A DNA stretch of 64,000 nt, taken from positions 248,001 through 312,000 of the forward strand of contig JAFZQG010000004.1 in assembly GCA_017550145.1 (NCBI GenBank), in the 5' to 3' direction. The notes below the pieces were generated by a model. It was not told where the DNA came from and made no database searches. It was given only the letters and a program-made list of their open reading frames with translations. Source of the stretch: Erysipelotrichaceae bacterium (GTDB lineage: Bacteria; Bacillota_I; Bacilli_A; Erysipelotrichales; Erysipelotrichaceae). The translations under genes and the position numbers were made by a program. Each line of letters opens with the position of its first letter. Position 1 is the first letter of the stretch. Of the stretch, positions 7,647 to 16,191 are shown piece by piece.

Positions 7647-8123
7647 ATGTTCAGAGAAATGTTGAGAAAGAAACAGGAACTGTCTGTTTCAGATTGTATA
7701 GCAATTTTAAAGAAAGAACCCAGAGGAGTACTGTCGGTTCTGGGTGATGATGACTATCCGTATGGGATGCCATTGAACCATTATTATTGCGAAGAGGATG
7801 GCAAACTCTATTTCCATGGCGGAAAGAGCGGACATAAGATCGATTCACTAAGAAAACATAATAAAGTATCCTATTGTGTCTATGATGAAGGTTTCCGCAA
7901 GGAAGGTGAATGGGCTCTGAATATAAAGAGCGTTATTATTTTCGGTAAAGTGGAGTTTATCGAAGATCAGGAAGAGATAAACCGTATTTCAAGATTATTG
8001 AGTTATAAGTTTACGGATGATGAAGAATATATACAAAAAGAAATCGAAAGATCAGGAAATAATACGCTGATGTTTGCGATAGAGATCGAACATATGACAG
8101 GAAAGATCGTTAAGGAGGCATAA
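7647..8123 (+). CDS. pyridoxamine 5'-phosphate oxidase-like FMN-binding protein
   Basis: A 158-residue split-barrel flavoprotein of the PNPOx-like/NimA group. PRGVLSVLGDDDYPYGMPLNHYY begins the barrel, and LYFHGGKSGHKIDSLRKHNKVSYCVYDEG is the FMN-phosphate-binding region. Proteins of this type bind FMN or F420-like cofactors as homodimers; many are general reductases of uncertain substrate, and some reduce nitroimidazoles. It has an AAAGAGGT site and ends one base before the RidA start codon, so the two are co-transcribed. The family is clear, the substrate is not. Confidence 0.85.
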   Translation: MFREMLRKKQELSVSDCIAILKKEPRGVLSVLGDDDYPYGMPLNHYYCEEDGKLYFHGGKSGHKIDSLRKHNKVSYCVYDEGFRKEGEWALNIKSVIIFGKVEFIEDQEEINRISRLLSYKFTDDEEYIQKEIERSGNNTLMFAIEIEHMTGKIVKEA

Positions 8124-8124
8124 G

Positions 8125-8499
8125 ATGAACGAAAAAATAAACAGCGCTAAAGCACCGGCTGCAGCCGGACCTTATTCTCAGGCTATCAAGGCAGGAGATC
8201 TGCTTTTCTGTTCGGGCATGTTGCCGGTAGATCCCGAAATAAATGAACTTGTGGAAAACGATGTGGTGATTCAGAGCAGACAGATCTTTAAGAATCTGGA
8301 AGGCTTACTTACAGATGCGGGCTACAGTGTCGATGATGTGGTAAAGACGACCTGTTTCTTAACGGATATGAAGGACTTCGCAGCTTTCAATGAAGTATAC
8401 AGTGGTTTCTTTACTTCCAAACCGGCCAGATCCTGTTTTGCAGTCAAAGAACTTCCTAAAGGAGCTTTAGTAGAAGTAGAACTGATCGCTTCAAAATAA
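8125..8499 (+). CDS. ridA: RidA family 2-iminobutanoate/2-iminopropanoate deaminase
   Basis: A full-length 124-residue RidA (YjgF/YER057c/UK114) protein. Family hallmarks include GPYSQAIKAGDLLFCSG near the N-terminus, TTCFLTDMKDFAAFNEVY in the middle and PARSCFAVKELPKGALVEVE near the end; Arg102 is the catalytic arginine. The enzyme hydrolyses reactive enamine/imine intermediates released by PLP-dependent dehydratases and forms cytoplasmic trimers. An AAGGAGG site lies in the 3' end of the preceding gene. Pairing with a PNPOx-like protein suggests linked cofactor or amino-acid damage control, which is inference. Confidence 0.92.
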   Translation: MNEKINSAKAPAAAGPYSQAIKAGDLLFCSGMLPVDPEINELVENDVVIQSRQIFKNLEGLLTDAGYSVDDVVKTTCFLTDMKDFAAFNEVYSGFFTSKPARSCFAVKELPKGALVEVELIASK

Positions 8500-8508
8500 A
8501 ACAAAAGA

Positions 8509-8552
8509 AAAATACATCATTCAGAAATATGAACCTGGTGATGTATTTTTTT
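8509..8552. terminator. bidirectional terminator between ridA and the flavin reductase
   Basis: AAATACATCA pairs with TGATGTATTT across a 19-nt loop. Runs of A before and T after the stem serve the two convergent genes. Confidence 0.75.
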
Positions 8553-8563
8553 GTTTGTTCAGT

Positions 8564-9115
8564 TTATTTAAGTGATTTACCTGCTGAGAAAGCATCAGCT
8601 ACCTTTTCACCGATTCCCATATAGACATTATTGAACGGATCAAAAGTGATAGGTCTCAGTTTATTCATATCGACTTTACCGTCAGTGATTACTCTTTCAT
8701 CGGCACTCACATTGACGATCTCGCCGATCAGGATCCCGTCATCGAAACTCTTGACTTTACATTCAAGGGCTAACGGCAATTCATCGATCAGAGGGGCATT
8801 CACAAATTCACTCTTTGTGGCGTGGAAGCCGGCTCTGACAAACTTGTCGGGAACATTTCTTCCGGATTCGATCCCCACATAGTCACAGGCTGCCACATAC
8901 TCTTCGGTAGCCATGGAGACGGTAAATGCGCCGGTCTTGGCGAAGTTATCGGTTGTCTTGTGTTCGGAGAGACTGATGGATATTTCCTTGAAATCGGTAG
9001 TGATTCCCCAGGCGGCGTTCATGGCGTTGGGAATGCCGTTTTCATCATAAGTCGCAATAATCAGTACAGGCTGCGGATACATAAAAGGTTTGGCTCCAAA
9101 ATTCATTCTGCTCAT
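8564..9115 (-). CDS. flavin reductase-like FMN-binding protein
   Basis: A 183-residue protein of the flavin reductase-like split-barrel family. It starts with FGAKPFMYPQPVLIIATYDENGIPNAMNAAW, the typical opening in which PxPV precedes the FMN-binding strands, and includes ISISLSEHKTTDNF and GAFTVSMATEEYVAACDYVG. These enzymes bind FMN and often supply reduced flavin to a partner, or act as small stand-alone flavoproteins. No partner monooxygenase is nearby. It appears monocistronic, with an AAGGAT-type site before the ATG. Family well supported. Confidence 0.87.
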   Translation of the reverse strand: MSRMNFGAKPFMYPQPVLIIATYDENGIPNAMNAAWGITTDFKEISISLSEHKTTDNFAKTGAFTVSMATEEYVAACDYVGIESGRNVPDKFVRAGFHATKSEFVNAPLIDELPLALECKVKSFDDGILIGEIVNVSADERVITDGKVDMNKLRPITFDPFNNVYMGIGEKVADAFSAGKSLK

Positions 9116-9217
9116 AGTATTATCCTTTCTTTTTGATGTAAGTATCTTCTGTCTAAATCATAGCATGTACCGACATTTATATCTGATTCTTTTTCTATAT
9201 AATATAAGAGTAAAGAA

Positions 9218-11158
9218 ATGAGTATTATCTATTTCGACATCTGTTCAATACCATTATTCCTGATGATTCTGCTCATCTGTTACTCACGTAAGATGACCAA
9301 GGGAGCGGCGAACCAGCTGTTTATCGGACTGGTGTTTTTATCACTGTTCAGTACCATCGCCGACCTGGCAATGGAGATCACCAGTAATAACGCCCCTTTA
9401 TCGCAGACAGGCTATATAATCTGCGTCGTTTCCACATATCTGTACCTATTTGCCAGAAACGCCACCAATGCCGTATTGCTGCTGTTCTTACTGGCTTTAA
9501 CGAGGACGACCTTCCTGATCGAAAAGAAGTGGTCAAGATTCTTCTTCTGTTTACCATATGCCTGTATTCTGGGCATGCTGGCACAGAATCCGTTTACCCA
9601 CAACGCTTTCACCGTTACTGCTGAGGCGGGTTACGCAAGGGCACCGTTAATGACGGCGTTCTATGTGATCGCTCTCTTATACGGTTTAGGCGGTCTGATC
9701 TACTGTATCTATTGCCGGCGTTATCTTCCTTTCTGGAAGTGGTCGGCTTTATTAAGTGTCTATATATTCGGCCATGCGGCTGTCATCATTCAGTTTTTCT
9801 ATCCGGAACTCTTACTGGAAATGTTCTGTACCGCGATAGCGGAAATGCAGATAATGCTGACGATCATGAGACCGGAAGAGCGAATGGATGCCGAAGTCGG
9901 AATGCTGAGCTGGGCTTCTTATCAGACTGATTTACGCAATATTCTTCTTTCGGGTGAGAACGTTCAGATTGCTGTCATCAGGATTCCGAACTCTTTAGAA
10001 CTGAGACATTATCTGGGTGAACATAATTACGTTGAATATATGTCAAAGATCGCTGACGGAATCAGGTCTGTCCACTGGCACAGCCGTCACCGTATCGAAC
10101 TTTACTATGAGCGTCCGGGTATTTTATATCTGGTGTTAAATGCCGATGAAGCTAAAGTGGAAAACATTGAAGAACTCATTCTTTCAGGCACAGCCGAAAG
10201 TATCAGATCTTATACCGAGATGGGTGTGCGTTTTGAACCGCAGATCTGTCTGATCCACTGTCCGGAAGATCTTAATACTGCCGAGGAAATAATCTCTCTG
10301 GGACATATGTTCCATAAGTTAGGAAATTCCCAGAAATCATTATTCAATGCCAGCGAGATCGTTCATTCGCAGACTTTTGCGATTGAAGCAAACATCGAAC
10401 AGATTCTTGATCAGGCTCTCAGAAATGATCATATCGAGATGTATTATCAGCCTGTCTATGATGTACACGCAAAGGCTTTCCGTTCAGCTGAGGCTTTATG
10501 CAGAATAATCGATCCGGTATACGGAATGATCTCTCCGAGTATCTTTATTCCGGCTGCGGAGACCGAAGGTTTTATTATTCCGCTCGGAGACATGGTTCTG
10601 AATAAGGTGTTCCGTTTTGTCTCAGAGAATGATCTTAATACACTGGGACTTGATTTCATTGAGATCAACTTATCGGTAGCTCAGTTAATGGAGAGAAGTC
10701 TGCCTGATAAAGTTTCCAGACTGCAGAAGACTTATGGTGTTGATCCTGAAACCATCAACTTTGAAATAACGGAACTGAGTTTTGAAAACATCAGTGACAT
10801 CATGATCCGGAATGTCAATAAACTGATTGAAATGGGCTACAGTTTTGCGCTGGATGATTATGGAACAGGTTATTCCAATATCCAGAGAATCAACCATATA
10901 CCTCTGGAATTCATTAAAACGGATAAGACGATGCTGGATGAAGTCCAGACCGATAACGGAAGAAAGATCCTGGAATATACGATCAGGATGATGCAGAGTA
11001 TCGGCAAGAAACTCGTAGCAGAAGGCGCAGAGACTGCCGAAGAAGTCGAGATCCTCAAGAAGATGAAATGTGACTATATCCAGGGATTCTATTTCTCCAA
11101 ACCTTTACCGGTATCCGAATTCATCGCTTTCCTTAATCAGAACAATAAACAAAAATGA
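9218..11158 (+). CDS. membrane cyclic-di-GMP phosphodiesterase (EAL) with degenerate GGDEF
   Basis: A 646-residue protein. About six to seven hydrophobic segments fill residues 1-220 and would form a membrane sensor. Residues about 230-385 have the GGDEF fold pattern, but the signature is lost (YERPGIL in the expected place), so no cyclase activity is expected. The EAL domain (about 390-640) looks complete: E425 in SAEALCR, N484 in EINLS, E516 in NFEITE, D546-D547 in ALDDYGTGYSN, K567 in FIKTDK, E602 in AEGAE and Q622 in YIQGF. It should hydrolyse c-di-GMP. A TATAAT box lies 14 nt before the ATG and there is no convincing SD. The next gene overlaps its stop (ATGA). Confidence 0.9.
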   Translation: MSIIYFDICSIPLFLMILLICYSRKMTKGAANQLFIGLVFLSLFSTIADLAMEITSNNAPLSQTGYIICVVSTYLYLFARNATNAVLLLFLLALTRTTFLIEKKWSRFFFCLPYACILGMLAQNPFTHNAFTVTAEAGYARAPLMTAFYVIALLYGLGGLIYCIYCRRYLPFWKWSALLSVYIFGHAAVIIQFFYPELLLEMFCTAIAEMQIMLTIMRPEERMDAEVGMLSWASYQTDLRNILLSGENVQIAVIRIPNSLELRHYLGEHNYVEYMSKIADGIRSVHWHSRHRIELYYERPGILYLVLNADEAKVENIEELILSGTAESIRSYTEMGVRFEPQICLIHCPEDLNTAEEIISLGHMFHKLGNSQKSLFNASEIVHSQTFAIEANIEQILDQALRNDHIEMYYQPVYDVHAKAFRSAEALCRIIDPVYGMISPSIFIPAAETEGFIIPLGDMVLNKVFRFVSENDLNTLGLDFIEINLSVAQLMERSLPDKVSRLQKTYGVDPETINFEITELSFENISDIMIRNVNKLIEMGYSFALDDYGTGYSNIQRINHIPLEFIKTDKTMLDEVQTDNGRKILEYTIRMMQSIGKKLVAEGAETAEEVEILKKMKCDYIQGFYFSKPLPVSEFIAFLNQNNKQK

Positions 11159-11442
11159 AGTTACCGGAACAGAACGGATACAGCGAAAAAGATCTTAAAG
11201 ACGCCGAAGAATTCAGAGCCAACATACATAGAGAAGCTCTTGAAAAAATAAGAAAGATCGACCCGGCAATCGAAGCAGTCATTGATCATAATTCAATCTA
11301 TGATTATTTTTCTTACCGATGGGATTATCCGGGAGAGTGGTATCTGATGGTTTCGATACCTGAGAAATTCAAAAGCCGTGATGAACTTGTTTATTCGATC
11401 ATTACGGATACGATAGACTATTATCACAGAAGGAAAAGATAG
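11155..11442 (+). CDS. small hypothetical protein
   Basis: A 95-residue protein I do not recognise. It is rich in charged residues and predicted helical at both ends, with a central aromatic stretch (YDYFSYRWDYPGEWYLMV). The ATG overlaps the stop of the EAL gene (ATGA), so it is translationally coupled to it, and the PHP gene follows after two bases. Neither a signal peptide nor a membrane segment is present. A helper role for a neighbour is possible but not shown. Confidence 0.6.
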   Translation: MKLPEQNGYSEKDLKDAEEFRANIHREALEKIRKIDPAIEAVIDHNSIYDYFSYRWDYPGEWYLMVSIPEKFKSRDELVYSIITDTIDYYHRRKR

Positions 11443-11444
11443 AA

Positions 11445-12314
11445 ATGTTTGCTGACTACCATGTGCATTGCGAGTTCTCGGATGATTCCAGAGAATCAAT
11501 GGAGAATCAGATCAGAAAAGGTATAGAACTCGGACTTGAGGAGATCTGTTTTACCGATCATGTGGATTACGGGATCGAACTGGACTGGGATGATCCAAGA
11601 GGCATCGAATGGCGAAGCGGAGATGGGATGTCCTACAGTATCGATGAAATGGATCCGCTGGCCAACGTCAATTATCCCGAATACTTTGGCAAGCTTCTAC
11701 GCATGAAGGCAACTTACGGAGATAAGATCACTATCAGAACAGGCCTGGAATTCGGAATCCAGTCTATTACTGTCGAACAGTACGAAAAGCTGTTTGAAAC
11801 ATACAGGAAGGAACTGGACTTTGTTCTGTTTTCCATGCATCAGGTAAACAACCTGGAATTCTGGACGCAGGATTTCCAGAAGGGAAAGACTCAGAAGGAA
11901 TATAACGAAGAATACTATAAAGAGATCCTTAAGACCATGAAACTGTTTAAAAACTATTCTGTACTGGCTCATCTGGATCTGCTGGTACGTTATGACAAGG
12001 CAGGAATCTATCCATTCGAAAAGGTCAAAGATATCATTGCGGAAATTCTTAAACAGGCGATCAGAGATGATAAGGGCATTGAAGTGAATACCTCTTCTTT
12101 CCACTATGGTCTATCTGATACCCAGCCAAGCAGAAACATCCTGAAGCTTTATAAGGATCTCGGCGGAAGGATCATTACCGTAGGATCCGACGCCCACAGA
12201 ACAGAATATCTGGCCGATCATATCAGAGATGTTTATAACATATTGAAAGATGAGATCGGTTTTAAAGAAATTACAACTTATGATCATATGAATCCGGTGT
12301 TTTATCCGCTATAA
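11445..12314 (+). CDS. PHP-domain histidinol-phosphatase family protein (HisK/HisJ type)
   Basis: A 289-residue metal-dependent phosphoesterase. DYHVHCEFSDDS supplies the HxH metal ligands, then ICFTDHVDYG, GLEFG and LAHLDLLVRYD, and near the end ITVGSDAHRTEYL supplies the final Asp-x-His. These match the PHP histidinol phosphatase family, which hydrolyses histidinol-1-phosphate using a trinuclear metal site. No histidine biosynthesis gene is present nearby, so the substrate could be another small phosphate ester. It lies in a long plus-strand run with very short gaps. Fold and mechanism are clear; the physiological substrate is uncertain. Confidence 0.85.
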   Translation: MFADYHVHCEFSDDSRESMENQIRKGIELGLEEICFTDHVDYGIELDWDDPRGIEWRSGDGMSYSIDEMDPLANVNYPEYFGKLLRMKATYGDKITIRTGLEFGIQSITVEQYEKLFETYRKELDFVLFSMHQVNNLEFWTQDFQKGKTQKEYNEEYYKEILKTMKLFKNYSVLAHLDLLVRYDKAGIYPFEKVKDIIAEILKQAIRDDKGIEVNTSSFHYGLSDTQPSRNILKLYKDLGGRIITVGSDAHRTEYLADHIRDVYNILKDEIGFKEITTYDHMNPVFYPL

Positions 12315-12331
12315 AAAAAGGAAATAGAATT

Positions 12332-12895
12332 ATGTTACAGTTCACCGAACAAACAACAGCAGATGGAAAGCATATCCTGGGATGCAGACCTTCAATAATG
12401 GAGGATGTTCCGGTGATTATGGAAGGTGTAGCCTACGCAAAAGAAACATTAAAGAAATGGAACGTCAGACAATGGCAGGGTTCATATCCCGAGAGGGAGG
12501 ATGTTGAAAACGATGTCGTATTAAAGCGCGGTTATACTGTAACCTGTGACGGAGAAGTTGCGGGATACTTTGTTGCGACGATCACAGAAGAACCGATATT
12601 CAATGCGATCTATGACGGAAACTGGTCAGATGATCAGCCTTACTGTACGCTTCATCGTTCGCTGGTTACGGAAAAATTCCGCCATTCCGGTATTGCTGAC
12701 TACATGATGAAGTGTGTTGAAGAGTATGCTGTATCAAACAACGTTTCTTATATACGGTCTGATACGCATGCGGATAATAAACCGATGAATGATCTGTTTG
12801 TCAGATCAGGTTATAAATACTGCGGCAAGGTCATGTATCCTGAAGATTTCAGGGATATTGACCGGGCCAGAATCTGCTACGAAAAGAGACTATAA
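12332..12895 (+). CDS. GNAT family N-acetyltransferase
   Basis: A 187-residue GNAT protein. The acetyl-CoA-binding core is at SLVTEKFRHSGIADYMMKCVEEYA (motif A, a divergent Q/RxxGxG/A), followed by the beta5-alpha4 part IRSDTHADNKPMNDLFVRSGYKYCG, a common form in Firmicute GNATs. The N-terminal part (MEDVPVIMEGVAYAKETLKKW) is the usual alpha1-alpha2 region. Substrate cannot be read from sequence. It belongs to the run of small enzyme genes downstream of the EAL protein. Confidence 0.88.
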   Translation: MLQFTEQTTADGKHILGCRPSIMEDVPVIMEGVAYAKETLKKWNVRQWQGSYPEREDVENDVVLKRGYTVTCDGEVAGYFVATITEEPIFNAIYDGNWSDDQPYCTLHRSLVTEKFRHSGIADYMMKCVEEYAVSNNVSYIRSDTHADNKPMNDLFVRSGYKYCGKVMYPEDFRDIDRARICYEKRL

Positions 12896-12900
12896 GATAT

Positions 12901-13557
12901 ATGAAAATCTCACAGAACATTATCAGCATTTATCTGAAGCTTCCGCGCAAGCCAAAAGCAGTTAAGGGAAAAATCAATGTCGCCTGCATAGGTGACAGCC
13001 TGACCAGAGGAGCCGGTGTCAGAGGTAAAAAGAAACTGACATGGGAGTATTTCCTCAATGAAAAACTGGGCGAAAGATACAATGTCATTAACTGCGGTAT
13101 CAGCGGCTGTACATTACAGAAGGAAGGCGACTGTCCGTATGTAGACAGCACGCTTTTTCCTTACACTCTCGATCTGAAGGCAGACATCTATCTGGTGATG
13201 CTGGGATCAAACGATACAAAACCGCAGAACTGGAACGAAGAAAACTACAGAAGACAGCTGAAGGATTTCTTAAAAGGATACATGTCTCTTGATAATAAGC
13301 CAAGAGTCATCGTCATGATTCCGGTGGAGTGTTATCCCGAAGGAAGCACCGGTAAGGTAGCCTTCAATATCAATAAGGACGTTATCGATAATGTCTTACC
13401 TAAGATTATCAAAGAAACAGCAGAAGAACTGGATATTGAAACGATCGATCTGCTGACTCCTACGATCAATCATGAAGAATGGTACGCTGACGGTGTTCAT
13501 CCAAACGGCGAAGGTAACCGTTATTTAGCTGACTTTATTTTTGAACATCTGAAATAA
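12901..13557 (+). CDS. SGNH/GDSL-type hydrolase
   Basis: A 218-residue hydrolase with the SGNH blocks in order: block I IACIGDSLTRGAG-like (the sequence reads VACIGDSLTRGAG; Ser nucleophile), block II at NCGISGCTL (Gly), block III VMLGSNDTKPQNW (Asn) and block V ADGVHPNGEGN (Asp/His). Such enzymes remove acyl groups from lipids, sugars or peptidoglycan. No signal peptide is seen, so it is probably cytoplasmic. The start follows the GNAT stop by five bases. A second, unrelated-looking SGNH gene lies at 28341-28940. Confidence 0.88.
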   Translation: MKISQNIISIYLKLPRKPKAVKGKINVACIGDSLTRGAGVRGKKKLTWEYFLNEKLGERYNVINCGISGCTLQKEGDCPYVDSTLFPYTLDLKADIYLVMLGSNDTKPQNWNEENYRRQLKDFLKGYMSLDNKPRVIVMIPVECYPEGSTGKVAFNINKDVIDNVLPKIIKETAEELDIETIDLLTPTINHEEWYADGVHPNGEGNRYLADFIFEHLK

Positions 13558-13569
13558 GCGGAGGCAGAT

Positions 13570-14313
13570 ATGCAGTTTCATGATTTTGGCAAGACGACAG
13601 GTAAAACGGTAATGGTCATGCACGGAATGTTATGCGACTGGCAGAAATTTCGTGAGATCTTTAAACCGCTTGAAGAAGAATATCATGTGATCTATCCGGC
13701 TATGAACGGATGTTACGAAAATGCCCCTGATTTTAAGAACTTTGAAAATGAATGTATAGAAATAGAAAAGTATGTCAAAGAAAATCATGACGGGAAACTG
13801 GATGCCGTGATCGGTATTTCGCAAGGCGCAACACTGATGGCTGTTATGCTTTCGCGTAACAATGTCAAAGTCGACAAGGCGATCTTTGACGGAATCTATG
13901 TGGCTCATCAGGGAAAGCTCTGCGCCAGACTGGCTCTTAAGGCTTTTACCAGGATGCAGAAAAACGGCGGTATACCTTCAAAAACATTTATAAAAGCCCT
14001 TCCTCTGATGGGACTAAATGAAAGTGATCTGGATGAATTCAAGCTTATGTATTGGAATTCAAGTTATGAAAGCATGAAGGCCAATCTCTATGAGAACTAT
14101 ACATACAGAGTTCCCGATGATTTTAAGATCGATGATACGAAAGTATATCTGTGGTGCGGAAGCAGAGAACCGTATGCGAAGAAATCGCATAAGATCCTGA
14201 AGAGTCATATTGCAGATTATGAAGAAACGATATTTGAAGGATACGGACACGGACAGAAGATGTTCAGAGATACGGATGATTATTTAGACAGAATCAGAAA
14301 CATCATAGGATAA
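13570..14313 (+). CDS. alpha/beta hydrolase
   Basis: A 247-residue alpha/beta-hydrolase. VMVMHGMLCDWQKF gives the HG oxyanion region, VIGISQGATL is the nucleophile elbow (GISQG, Ser intact), YLWCGSREPY precedes the acid residue and EGYGHGQKMF contains the catalytic His. The substrate is unknown. It has a GCGGAGG-type site and sits between the SGNH hydrolase and the SRPBCC protein with short gaps, consistent with one transcript. Confidence 0.85.
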   Translation: MQFHDFGKTTGKTVMVMHGMLCDWQKFREIFKPLEEEYHVIYPAMNGCYENAPDFKNFENECIEIEKYVKENHDGKLDAVIGISQGATLMAVMLSRNNVKVDKAIFDGIYVAHQGKLCARLALKAFTRMQKNGGIPSKTFIKALPLMGLNESDLDEFKLMYWNSSYESMKANLYENYTYRVPDDFKIDDTKVYLWCGSREPYAKKSHKILKSHIADYEETIFEGYGHGQKMFRDTDDYLDRIRNIIG

Positions 14314-14326
14314 AAGGATAATCAGA

Positions 14327-14767
14327 TTGAAAACACTTTGTAAGACATCGATATTTCCGGCCTCAAGAGACATAGTTTTCGCCAAACTGCAGCAGCTGGA
14401 GACTTTGCAGTATATTGCCGCGCCTTATGAGACATTTACTCCGACAGATCCGGATAATCTTATCTGGACAGTAGGCAGTACTACTTCCTATCGTTTCCGT
14501 CTTTTCGGTTTCATTCCATTTGGAACGCATACGATCCATATCGAACGGTTTGATAAGGACATGGTCAAGAGTAAAGAAGGAAACGAACATGTTCCGGTAT
14601 GGAATCACACCATCTATCTGAAGGAAAACGAAAACGGAACAGAATACACAGATAAAGTTGAAATCGATGCAGGATGGAAGACACCGTTCATCTATCTGTG
14701 GGCCAAAGCCTTCTATGCTCACAGACAGCGGAAATGGATAAAAATATTGAAAGCAACTCAATTATAA
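14327..14767 (+). CDS. SRPBCC (START-like) family protein, TTG start
   Basis: A 146-residue protein with the helix-grip pattern of SRPBCC proteins: an N-terminal strand with SIFPASRDIVFAKLQQLETLQYIAAP, a run of antiparallel strands, and the long C-terminal helix ending FYAHRQRKWIKIL, typical of this family. These proteins bind hydrophobic ligands in a deep cavity. The start codon is TTG, preceded by AAAAGGA at good spacing. No ligand can be inferred from the neighbours. Confidence 0.7.
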   Translation: MKTLCKTSIFPASRDIVFAKLQQLETLQYIAAPYETFTPTDPDNLIWTVGSTTSYRFRLFGFIPFGTHTIHIERFDKDMVKSKEGNEHVPVWNHTIYLKENENGTEYTDKVEIDAGWKTPFIYLWAKAFYAHRQRKWIKILKATQL

Positions 14768-14785
14768 TTAATACGGAGAAATGGT

Positions 14786-15670
14786 ATGAAAAAATTATTC
14801 TTATTACTTATTGTATTGCTGGTGCTGGTCGGATGCGGAAACAAAAACGAAGAACCGACACCATCACCTGAACCTGATCCTCAGCCGGAACCTACTGCTG
14901 CAGCTGAACCAAGAGTGATTCCTGATGATATCTTTGAATGGCTTGATGGTAACTGGCAGCTTTCCACAAGAAGTGAAGACACCAATATGACGGTAACACT
15001 TACTTTTGATGCAGCTTTAAAAACCGTTAAGATCCTAAGAAACGATGGTGAATATATCGTCTGTGATATGGAACTGATCGATTCGTATGAGCCGTTAAAG
15101 AACGATGGATTGCTTTTTAAGTTCAAAGAAGCTTCTGATTTCTTTATTACAACTTACGGTACATCCGAATATATGTATCAGTCATATATGCAGTTCTTTA
15201 CCGGTTATTTTGAAGATCAGGATTTCCTGATTTTAAGAGAAATGGGTAACGGCATGTCGGTCATCGATATGGATGCTCTGGGAAGCTATGAGAAAATGGC
15301 CGGTGATTACGGCTGGATGTTTATAAGAACTGATACAGGCAACAAATTCCCGACCCTGACCGACAACGAAGCATTAAAGATCAAAGACGGAAAATTCTAT
15401 GCCTACTGCTGGGCCAGAGGTGATACCTATCTCTTACAGAAGGTAGAAGTTCTGGAACAGGAAGAAGAGTGGTATGAGGATTTTGTGGTTAAGGCGATCA
15501 GAGTTATTCCTGATGAAACTGAATATAAATACACAGCCTTCCTTTATGGCGGCGAAGCTTTCCCGTATGATATGAGACCGGGTCTTGTGAAGGTCAGTGT
15601 AAGTAATGGCGCAATCTATGATCTAAGAGAAATCGCTTATCTGGGTTATGGCGCCTATGACGGAGAATAA
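14786..15670 (+). CDS. lipoprotein with Pro/Glu-rich linker, unknown function
   Basis: A 294-residue secreted lipoprotein: MKKLFLLLIVLLVLVGC is the signal with lipidated Cys17. A Pro/Glu-rich linker (EPTPSPEPDPQPEPT) tethers a folded domain of about 245 residues that I do not recognise; its alternating polar and aromatic pattern suggests beta structure. It is the last gene of the 9.2-15.7 kb plus-strand run and is followed by a terminator. Surface location is well supported, function is not. Confidence 0.7.
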   Translation: MKKLFLLLIVLLVLVGCGNKNEEPTPSPEPDPQPEPTAAAEPRVIPDDIFEWLDGNWQLSTRSEDTNMTVTLTFDAALKTVKILRNDGEYIVCDMELIDSYEPLKNDGLLFKFKEASDFFITTYGTSEYMYQSYMQFFTGYFEDQDFLILREMGNGMSVIDMDALGSYEKMAGDYGWMFIRTDTGNKFPTLTDNEALKIKDGKFYAYCWARGDTYLLQKVEVLEQEEEWYEDFVVKAIRVIPDETEYKYTAFLYGGEAFPYDMRPGLVKVSVSNGAIYDLREIAYLGYGAYDGE

Positions 15671-15699
15671 AGCCAAAGCATTATAAGAATAGAGAGTAA

Positions 15700-15748
15700 A
15701 AAAGACACCCAAGAAGACAGAGATCAATGTTGCATAAAGGTGTCTTTT
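15700..15748 (+). terminator. terminator closing the 9.2-15.7 kb run
   Basis: AAAAGACACC and GGTGTCTTTT pair across a 29-nt loop, ending in a short T-run followed by AATTATTT. Confidence 0.65.
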
Positions 15749-15768
15749 AATTATTTGAAAAATAAAAA

Positions 15769-15788
15769 TACCATAATTATGGTATAAT
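15769..15788 (+). promoter_or_regulatory. operator palindrome overlapping the -10 box of the Phd/YefM antitoxin
   Basis: TACCATAATTATGGTA is a perfect 16-bp palindrome (15769-15784) whose last two bases are the first two of a TATAAT box at 15783-15788. A CCATA half-site lies just downstream. This is typical of Phd/YefM autorepression. Confidence 0.8.
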
Positions 15789-15808
15789 ATGACCATAGAG
15801 GTAATTAT

Positions 15809-16063
15809 ATGCCACAGATCATTCCAATTAAAGAATTTAAAAATACTAATGGCATATCCGAAATGTGTAACAAAACAGACAAACCTATTTTTGTGACAAA
15901 AAACGGTTATGGAGATTTAGTGATCATGAGTATGAAAACTTATGAAGAAAGAATGGCTAAACTTGAACTTTATGAACAGCTTTCAATATCAGAAGCACAA
16001 TTTGAAAAAGGTGATACTCTTGACGCCAGAAAAGCGCTATCTGATATAAAGGAGAAACAATAA
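15809..16063 (+). CDS. Phd/YefM family antitoxin without an intact toxin
   Basis: An 84-residue protein beginning IIPIKEFKNTNGISEMCNKTDKPIFVTKNGYGDLVIMSMKTYEE, the classic Phd/YefM DNA-binding module. The C-terminal helix (QFEKGDTLDARKALSDIKEK) would wrap a RelE/Txe or Doc-type toxin. Promoter and operator look intact. No complete toxin gene follows: the next gene, a phytase-like lipoprotein, begins 128 bp later. The intervening DNA could encode a very short RelE-like start (from TTG at 16065) that stops after 11 codons. It is therefore an orphan or the survivor of a decayed pair. Confidence 0.85.
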   Translation: MPQIIPIKEFKNTNGISEMCNKTDKPIFVTKNGYGDLVIMSMKTYEERMAKLELYEQLSISEAQFEKGDTLDARKALSDIKEKQ

Positions 16064-16138
16064 TTTGTTTCATATATTTTTCACAAAAAATATGAAATAA
16101 TTAAATCAATCATTAAGGGTATAAAATACGATCGGGGG

Positions 16139-16165
16139 AGAACTGTGTAAATGACAGTTCTTTAT
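16139..16165 (+). terminator. hairpin with T-run between the antitoxin and the phytase-like gene
   Basis: AGAACTGT and ACAGTTCT form an 8-bp stem with a 7-nt loop, followed by TTATTCGTTTT. It lies 27 nt before the next start codon, so it could end the antitoxin transcript or attenuate the lipoprotein gene. Confidence 0.6.
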
Positions 16166-16191
16166 TCGTTTTATGAGAGGAGTATAGCGAA

